From NCBI GenBank assembly GCA_004525685.1, contig SPBW01000057.1, positions 1-11,436 of the forward strand: a stretch of 11,436 bases of DNA, given 5' to 3'. Position 1 is the stretch's first letter. Every line of letters begins with the position of its first letter. The position numbers and the translations under genes are program-made. The notes below the pieces were generated by a model. It ran no database searches, had not been told where the DNA came from, and saw only the letters and a program-made list of their open reading frames with translations. The DNA comes from Candidatus Atribacteria bacterium. GTDB taxonomy: Bacteria > Bipolaricaulota > Bipolaricaulia > UBA7950 > UBA9294. Below, one piece after another: positions 7,781 through 11,436 of the stretch.

Positions 7781-8350
7781 ATGAAATCAACAGGGTTGGT
7801 TGCCGTATTGCTCGTTACTTTCTTGTCTTTGGGCGCATGGGCACAGTGTGGGTGCGAGGCACCAGAGGCACCGGACTGCTATTTGGCGTTCAAGACTACT
7901 GAGACGATCGAGTTTGTGCTGGAAGCGCCGATCGACTACTTCATGATGCACAACACGAGTGTTACGCCAAGCATCTTCGGCTGGCGCGTGGAAACGTGGG
8001 ACGGAACCGTTGTCCGCACCGAGATCTTCCCCGGTGACCCCGTCGGACGCTGGACGATCATGGAATGGGATCTTGCCGCCGACAACGGCGCCATCGTTCT
8101 GCCCGGGTACTACAACATCATCGTGATGACCACAGCCAGCGATGTATCGTATCCCGTGAAGATTGTCGAAGCCTGCCGCACGTTCAGCGGCTGTTTCTGC
8201 GGCTGCTATGCACCGCTGGCATGCGACAATCCCTGCTGTATACCCTTTGGCGAACTGTATCTCACCCTATCCGTTGGCGAGACCCGCTCCTGCAGCGGCC
8301 TCAACTTCTCCATGACGTTCACCTTCACGTGCGAAGAGCCGGCACCGTAA
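7781..8350 (+). CDS. Small exported cysteine-rich protein of unknown function
   Basis: The product has 189 residues and I do not recognise its family. A signal peptide (MKSTGLVAVLLV..., cleavage after GAWA, about residue 21) leaves a mature chain starting QCGC. The central part is beta-rich. Its W-D-L-A-A-D-N-G-A-I-V-L-P-G-Y-Y pattern resembles the FlgD-type Ig-like fold, also seen in the C-terminal domain of the 1003-residue protein. Twelve cysteines follow the signal: three before the beta domain, and a dense cluster (GCFCGCY, LACDNPCC) followed by two more near the end. They could form disulfides or a metal site. The last stretch (FSMTFTFTCEEP) is another beta strand. A strong terminator follows, so this is the last gene of its transcript. 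An extracellular structural or binding role is an inference. Confidence 0.8.
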   Translation: MKSTGLVAVLLVTFLSLGAWAQCGCEAPEAPDCYLAFKTTETIEFVLEAPIDYFMMHNTSVTPSIFGWRVETWDGTVVRTEIFPGDPVGRWTIMEWDLAADNGAIVLPGYYNIIVMTTASDVSYPVKIVEACRTFSGCFCGCYAPLACDNPCCIPFGELYLTLSVGETRSCSGLNFSMTFTFTCEEPAP

Positions 8351-8372
8351 TCCGATTGCTTGTTGCCCATGC

Positions 8373-8401
8373 AAAGGGGCCGCTCACTGGGCGGCCCTTT
8401 T
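8373..8401 (+). terminator. Intrinsic terminator after the Cys-rich gene
   Basis: Arms 8373-8383 and 8391-8401 form an 11-bp stem (one G-U pair, GC-rich core GGGCCGC/GCGGCCC) around a seven-base loop, and the 3' arm ends in TTTT followed by CTT. It begins 22 bases after the stop codon. The run of A on the left arm means it may also work on the minus strand. Confidence 0.88.
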
Positions 8402-8410
8402 CTTGTGATA

Positions 8411-8691
8411 GGAATGGCAATACGAGTCATCCCGCGAAGCCTCTTGAGTTGTGCCCGTAAGTCTCCCAAGAGAATTCGCGGCTCTGCCGAATTCTCAAAG
8501 CAACCCGCAGGGTTCCCGTTCTCCAAGGAACCCGCAGGGTTCCCGTTCCCCACGCTTCGCCAGAGAATTCGACACAGTCGGATTCTCCAAGGAACCCGCA
8601 GGGTTCCCGTCTTCTTTGTTGGAGACTTGCCCTTGATGTGAAGAAGGCAACGCTTCGCGTTGCTTGGAGAATCGCAAGCTATGCAATTCTC
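8411..8691. repeat. Cluster of short palindromic repeats
   Basis: Two palindrome types alternate. Type A has arms GAGAATTCG/CGAATTCTC: A1 at 8470-8496 is perfect, A2 at 8563-8587 has one G-U pair, and A3 at 8667-8691 is degenerate. Type B is a 28-base unit containing the hairpin GGAACCC-GCA-GGGTTCC: B2 (8519-8546) and B3 (8583-8610) are identical, and B1 (8492-8519) has two mismatches. B1 and B2 are tandem with a 27-base period. B1 and B3 each follow a type A palindrome and share its TTCTC edge, giving compound units 8470-8519 and 8563-8610. AAGTCTCC (8459-8466) and GGAGACTT (8621-8628) enclose the core as an outer inverted repeat. It resembles REP/BIME-like noncoding elements; no transposase is visible nearby. 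Confidence 0.85.
8647..8663 (-). terminator. Hairpin likely ending the MFS transcript
   Basis: The minus strand reads GCAACGC-GAA-GCGTTGC, a perfect 7-bp stem with a GAA triloop, followed by CTTCTTC. It begins 15 bases beyond the MFS stop codon. The T-tract is weak, so it may be a terminator, a transcript-stabilising end or another member of the palindromic cluster. Confidence 0.45.
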
Positions 8692-9911
8692 TCTTTTCTT
8701 GGCTTGATGAAGAAGGAGTAGATCAGGAACGACGCCAGCGAGTACATCACGATCGTTATCGGAAAGAGCAAGGTGAAGCCGCTGACTTCTTGCAGGTAGC
8801 CGCTGCCTAGCGAGCTTAGGGCGCGCGTGCCTTGCCAACTGATCTGCATCATCGCACTAGCGCCACCACGCTGACGGACTGGCACTTTCTCCATGACAAA
8901 CGCTGTGTAGAGCGGATTGGCCGCATTCATCAACGACGCACGGAACAGGAAACCCACGGCAGTCAAGGACAGCATCGGCATGTATCCGAGAATGCCGAGA
9001 AAGGGAACCGACAATACTTGCAACCCCACAACGGTCTTGGTCTTGCCCCAGCGATCCGCCAAAACAGGACCCATGAGTGTGGCGAACGCCATCAACACCG
9101 ACTGCACAGCAAACAGCGTTCCCAAAGCGACGTCAGGCATGCCGAACTTGGCCTTGAAGAACAGATTAAGGAATGGCACCAGAGCGCCTGCGCCCAGCCC
9201 GATGACGACCTGTGGCAAGAAGAGTCGGATGAGCAGTCCGGGAGAGTGGAACATCTCGCGTACGCGAATGGGCTCGGTACTGGAATGCGACGCTGGAGGC
9301 GCCTTCGTACGCAACAAGGGCAGCATGGCCAGGGCATAGAGCGCGGCACCGACCATCAACGCGCCACGATAGGCTGTCGGTGACTCAGCCCCCACACTGA
9401 AGGCGATGCCGATGATTCCTGGCAACACGCCCGCCAGCAACAGCCCGAAGAAGTTGGCAAACATGCGAGCGGCAAACTGCACACTGAACAAGTGCGTGCG
9501 CTCTTCCGATGTGCTGTTCTCAGCCATGAACGGAGCACTGCTTACCTGAAGCAGTGTCTCGCTAAATCCACGCAACAGAGAGAAGGCAATGAGTCCGACA
9601 AGTACCGTGGAGAGCGAAATACCAAGCAGCGTCCCCGACATCAGCAAGACGCCTATAATCAACGTGTGTCGAAAGCCGATCTTGTGTCCCAACATGCCCA
9701 TCGGTATGGCAAAGAACGTTACCACCAGCGGAGGCATGGCCACCAGCCAGCCGATAGCGCTCAAGTCGAATCCCAATGACCGTGCATAGAGGTTGAACAA
9801 CAGCCGCATGATGCCCATGGCAAACCCACTCATCATGCTAAAGACAAGATACCACCGGGCATTTGACTGGAATTGTCTGACCTGATCAAGGTACCTTCGC
9901 AGTGGGCTCAT
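8679..9911 (-). CDS. Major facilitator superfamily (MFS) transporter
   Basis: The product has 410 residues and is a typical 12-helix inner-membrane secondary transporter. Hydrophobic segments lie near 20-42, 50-75, 83-101, 103-123, 142-170, 180-199, then after a polar central loop (about 200-222, with APPASHSSTEP) near 226-250, 259-283, 291-310, 312-333, 352-375 and 379-402. The loop between helices 2 and 3 (GMLGHKIGFRHT) and its counterpart between 8 and 9 (ADRWGKTKT) match the MFS signature G-x-x-x-D/H-R-x-G-R/K position. The substrate cannot be told; drug efflux or metabolite export are the usual options. The ATG at 9911 has no clear Shine-Dalgarno site and sits only nine bases from an extended -10 box. 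The last codons (ERIA-stop) lie inside a palindromic repeat. Confidence 0.92.
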   Translation of the reverse strand: MSPLRRYLDQVRQFQSNARWYLVFSMMSGFAMGIMRLLFNLYARSLGFDLSAIGWLVAMPPLVVTFFAIPMGMLGHKIGFRHTLIIGVLLMSGTLLGISLSTVLVGLIAFSLLRGFSETLLQVSSAPFMAENSTSEERTHLFSVQFAARMFANFFGLLLAGVLPGIIGIAFSVGAESPTAYRGALMVGAALYALAMLPLLRTKAPPASHSSTEPIRVREMFHSPGLLIRLFLPQVVIGLGAGALVPFLNLFFKAKFGMPDVALGTLFAVQSVLMAFATLMGPVLADRWGKTKTVVGLQVLSVPFLGILGYMPMLSLTAVGFLFRASLMNAANPLYTAFVMEKVPVRQRGGASAMMQISWQGTRALSSLGSGYLQEVSGFTLLFPITIVMYSLASFLIYSFFIKPRKERIA

Positions 9912-9920
9912 GAGCCGGAG

Positions 9921-9929
9921 ATATTACCA
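9921..9929 (-). promoter_or_regulatory. Extended -10 promoter placed for a leaderless MFS mRNA
   Basis: The minus strand reads TGG-TAATAT, an extended -10 (TG-n plus a 4/6 hexamer), with nine bases between the hexamer and the ATG at 9911. A start about seven bases after the box would leave a leader of only about two or three bases, which fits the absence of a ribosome site. No convincing -35 box was found. Confidence 0.4.
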
Positions 9930-10088
9930 CATTCCCTGTCGAGGCACAGAGCACTGGAAGGAGAGAATGTCCGGACCTGATGGCTATTCTCAAGGCAATC
10001 CCAAGGATTGCAGGAGTCAAATGGATCGCGGATTATACCCAAAGGCGAGCCTGCAGCACTGCGTGTCTCACGTGACGACAACAGCATG

Positions 10089-10117
10089 TTGGAAATGCAC
10101 GCTCCACTCGCTATCCT
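10089..10117 (+). promoter_or_regulatory. Sigma70-type promoter for the lipoprotein gene
   Basis: TTGGAA (10089-10094) and TATCCT (10112-10117) are 17 bases apart, each matching four of six consensus bases. Transcription would begin near 10124, about 40 bases before the ATG at 10165. Each box is imperfect, so this is tentative. Confidence 0.4.
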
Positions 10118-10164
10118 GGCAGAACGCAGAGTGGTGGCGTGAGGCAATGGAAAAGGGGCTAAGA

Positions 10165-10821
10165 ATGCACAAGAGACTGCTGCTGATAGGCCTACTCGTG
10201 GTCGGCATGGCGCTGTTATGCGGCTGCGACCTGCTTGACCAAATTATCGATTCGATTACTGGCGGCACGACTCCGGGCGGTGGAACGACCACTCCCGGAG
10301 CAATCACCAGTGTGAGCATAGGCTACAGCCTGGATGCTACGATCTCAGAGAGAATCATGCCCGCCTACCCGGTTGCGACCTCCCCGGGTTCGGTCGTGGC
10401 AGCAACCGGGCCCAAGACTGGGAGCTACAATGCAGCCACCAAGACATTCACCGCCACGTGGGACAACGCGGTGGGCAACTTCTCCAATACCTACATGGAG
10501 GTAACGCTCAATGCGACCGAGGAGTATGTCGAATCCTTCTACATGCGCCAGACACAGTCAAACGTTTGGTTCGCCTGGACGTTCATGAACGAAATCCGCG
10601 GAATGCACGTCCTCGACCGATACGGCTCTGCGACGGACAACCCGCGCACCTATGAGGTAGACGGCGTGCAAGTGCAAGACATCGTCGAGCTCTTGACATA
10701 CAAGGGATGGGCGCGGGAGAGCGAAGGCTATAGTGCTGCAAATCCAATCGAGTGGATTAACTCGAAAGCGGACATCATCCCCAGGCTCAGCAATGTCATT
10801 ACCATCACCGTGTATCGCTAG
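10165..10821 (+). CDS. Small putative lipoprotein of unknown function
   Basis: The product has 218 residues with no recognised domain. The N-terminus MHKR, a hydrophobic stretch and the lipobox L18-C19-G20-C21 predict cleavage before C21 and lipid anchoring. Asp follows the Cys; in E. coli that would favour retention in the inner membrane, but this rule may not apply here. A flexible Gly/Thr/Pro linker (GGTTPGGGTTTPG, about 35-47) then leads to a globular domain of about 165 residues rich in beta strands and aromatic residues (NVWFAWTF, TYMEVTLNA). The start is set by GGGG at 10155-10158, six bases upstream, and by the lipobox placement. ATG 10147, six codons earlier, is possible. The gene stands alone between a divergent transporter and a convergent terminator. 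Confidence 0.78.
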   Translation: MHKRLLLIGLLVVGMALLCGCDLLDQIIDSITGGTTPGGGTTTPGAITSVSIGYSLDATISERIMPAYPVATSPGSVVAATGPKTGSYNAATKTFTATWDNAVGNFSNTYMEVTLNATEEYVESFYMRQTQSNVWFAWTFMNEIRGMHVLDRYGSATDNPRTYEVDGVQVQDIVELLTYKGWARESEGYSAANPIEWINSKADIIPRLSNVITITVYR

Positions 10822-10850
10822 GACAAGGCGGCGTCTCCGTGAAGATCAGG

Positions 10851-10874
10851 CGAGGGCCAGCATGCTGGCCCTCG
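10851..10874. terminator. Bidirectional terminator between convergent genes
   Basis: A perfect 24-base palindrome (arms CGAGGGCCAGCA and TGCTGGCCCTCG) lies 29 bases after the lipoprotein stop and 13 bases after the stop of the convergent propeller gene. The plus strand continues TTCATTCT, a mediocre T-tract; the minus side is poorer in T. Position and stem strength argue for termination in both directions. Confidence 0.65.
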
Positions 10875-10887
10875 TTCATTCTCGCTT

Positions 10888-11436
10888 CTACGGAGCCGCC
10901 ATCCGATAGAGTCGTCCCTTCAAGCTTCCATTCTGATCCGCATTCCACAGATAGCGACCATCGAAGGTCAAGCCAAAGGGAGACGTCCCCGGCGAGGGGA
11001 TCGACGCAACCACGTTGCCAGTATTCGGCTCAAGCTTGTACAGCGTTGACCCTGTAGCCACCCACAGCAGGCCGTCGTCCCACGCAAGCCCCATTGGTGC
11101 GACCAGAACAATACCCATGGACCCCAACAGGCTGTGTGGAGCCACACCGGGCGCATCGATGGAAGCAACGACAGCGCCTGTGTGGGGATTGACCTTATGA
11201 ATGAGCCCCGTGCCCAAGTCGCTAACCCACAAGTACCCACCACCGTACGTCAAGGCAAACGGATCGAACGCACCGTTTTCGAGCTCAGCCAGAATGTGGT
11301 TGGGATCACTCGGCGACATGTGGGGGTTGACTTTGTAGATCTTCCCATCCGACAAGCAGGCCACCCACAATGCACCATCGCCCCAAGCCAACCCACCGGG
11401 AGAAGCCGGTGTCAGAACCGGCACAATGCCTGCAGG
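10888..11436 (-). CDS. Beta-propeller repeat protein, 5' end outside the window
   Basis: At least 182 residues are visible, and the frame stays open through the window edge, so the true start lies beyond 11436; an internal GTG at 11424 is unlikely to be it. Four blade-like repeats are seen, each with G-L-x-W/F-x-D/G-G-x-L-W-V followed by K/Y-x-V/L-x-P-x-T-G. Examples are LAWGDGALWVACLSDGKIYK, LTYGGGYLWVSDLGTGLIHK, LAWDDGLLWVATGSTLYKL and LTFDGRYLWNAD. This pattern is typical of NHL/virginiamycin-B-lyase-like (Vgb/SMP-30-like) six-bladed propellers. Such folds act in ligand binding or as hydrolases/lyases; no catalytic site can be judged from the part seen. The chain ends on a short LYRMAAP tail. 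The gene converges on the lipoprotein gene. Confidence 0.82.
   Translation of the reverse strand, partial: PAGIVPVLTPASPGGLAWGDGALWVACLSDGKIYKVNPHMSPSDPNHILAELENGAFDPFALTYGGGYLWVSDLGTGLIHKVNPHTGAVVASIDAPGVAPHSLLGSMGIVLVAPMGLAWDDGLLWVATGSTLYKLEPNTGNVVASIPSPGTSPFGLTFDGRYLWNADQNGSLKGRLYRMAAP

Larger units (their letters stand above)
9912..10164. other. Divergent intergenic region with a small hairpin
   Basis: This separates the MFS gene and the lipoprotein gene. It holds the promoters called on either side and a perfect hairpin GCAATCC-CAA-GGATTGC (9995-10011). It also holds the palindrome TCACGTGA (10068-10075), 13 bases before the -35 box of the lipoprotein promoter, which could be an operator. 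The lipoprotein frame is open throughout it, including an ATG at 9967 with AAGGAG close upstream, but that would put 66 residues ahead of the signal peptide and is not believed. Confidence 0.4.

Noticed and set aside
8411..8691. CRISPR array
   Set aside because: Copies are tandem or overlap by a base, spacing is 27 and 64 bases, no uniform unique spacers exist and no cas genes are present.
8206..8838. 210-codon minus-strand frame running through the repeat cluster
   Set aside because: Its peptide repeats (GNPAGSLEN-like) are read-through of the DNA repeats, and it overlaps the Cys-rich gene, a terminator and the MFS gene.
9910..10164. N-terminal extension of the lipoprotein gene, including ATG 9967 with AAGGAG upstream
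   Set aside because: It would bury a clear lipoprotein signal peptide 66 residues inside the protein and overlap the likely promoter.

Overview
This 11.4 kb window is bacterial chromosome of moderate to high GC with seven protein genes and about 1.4 kb of noncoding sequence. Signal peptides, Shine-Dalgarno sites and a full RecQ helicase mark it as bacterial. The large modular exported protein, with ETG-x-x-TG-x-F modules and a FlgD-like C-terminus, recalls proteins I associate with deep-branching uncultured phyla such as Bipolaricaulota (OP1/Acetothermia). That placement is a weak inference from protein style, not from a marker gene.

Layout, left to right. Positions 1-197 hold no supportable gene. 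Positions 198-3209 (minus) encode a 1003-residue exported repeat protein. It is divergent from a RecQ helicase (3358-5544, plus), and the 148-bp spacer holds a good sigma70-type promoter for the minus gene. Positions 5545-5816 are noncoding, with a perfect 10-bp inverted repeat and a short GC-rich repeat tract. Next come a secreted DUF885-family metallopeptidase-like protein (5817-7616) and a small exported cysteine-rich protein (7781-8350), the latter followed by a clear intrinsic terminator (8373-8401). Positions 8411-8691 hold a dense cluster of short palindromic repeats that runs into the last codons of a minus-strand MFS transporter (8679-9911). That transporter is divergent from a small lipoprotein gene (10165-10821). 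A convergent, probably bidirectional terminator separates the lipoprotein from a beta-propeller gene (10888 to the window edge, minus) that is cut off at its 5' end.

The genes do not form an obvious operon. Gaps, strand changes and terminators suggest mostly single-gene transcription units. Four of the seven proteins carry export signals, and the truncated propeller may too, so the region is rich in cell-surface or secreted proteins of unknown role. I see no phage, CRISPR, toxin-antitoxin, defence or biosynthetic system.

The most interesting signals are noncoding. One is the two-part palindromic repeat cluster at 8411-8691. The other is the heptamer GCGAAGC (either strand), found six times, every time outside the predicted genes.
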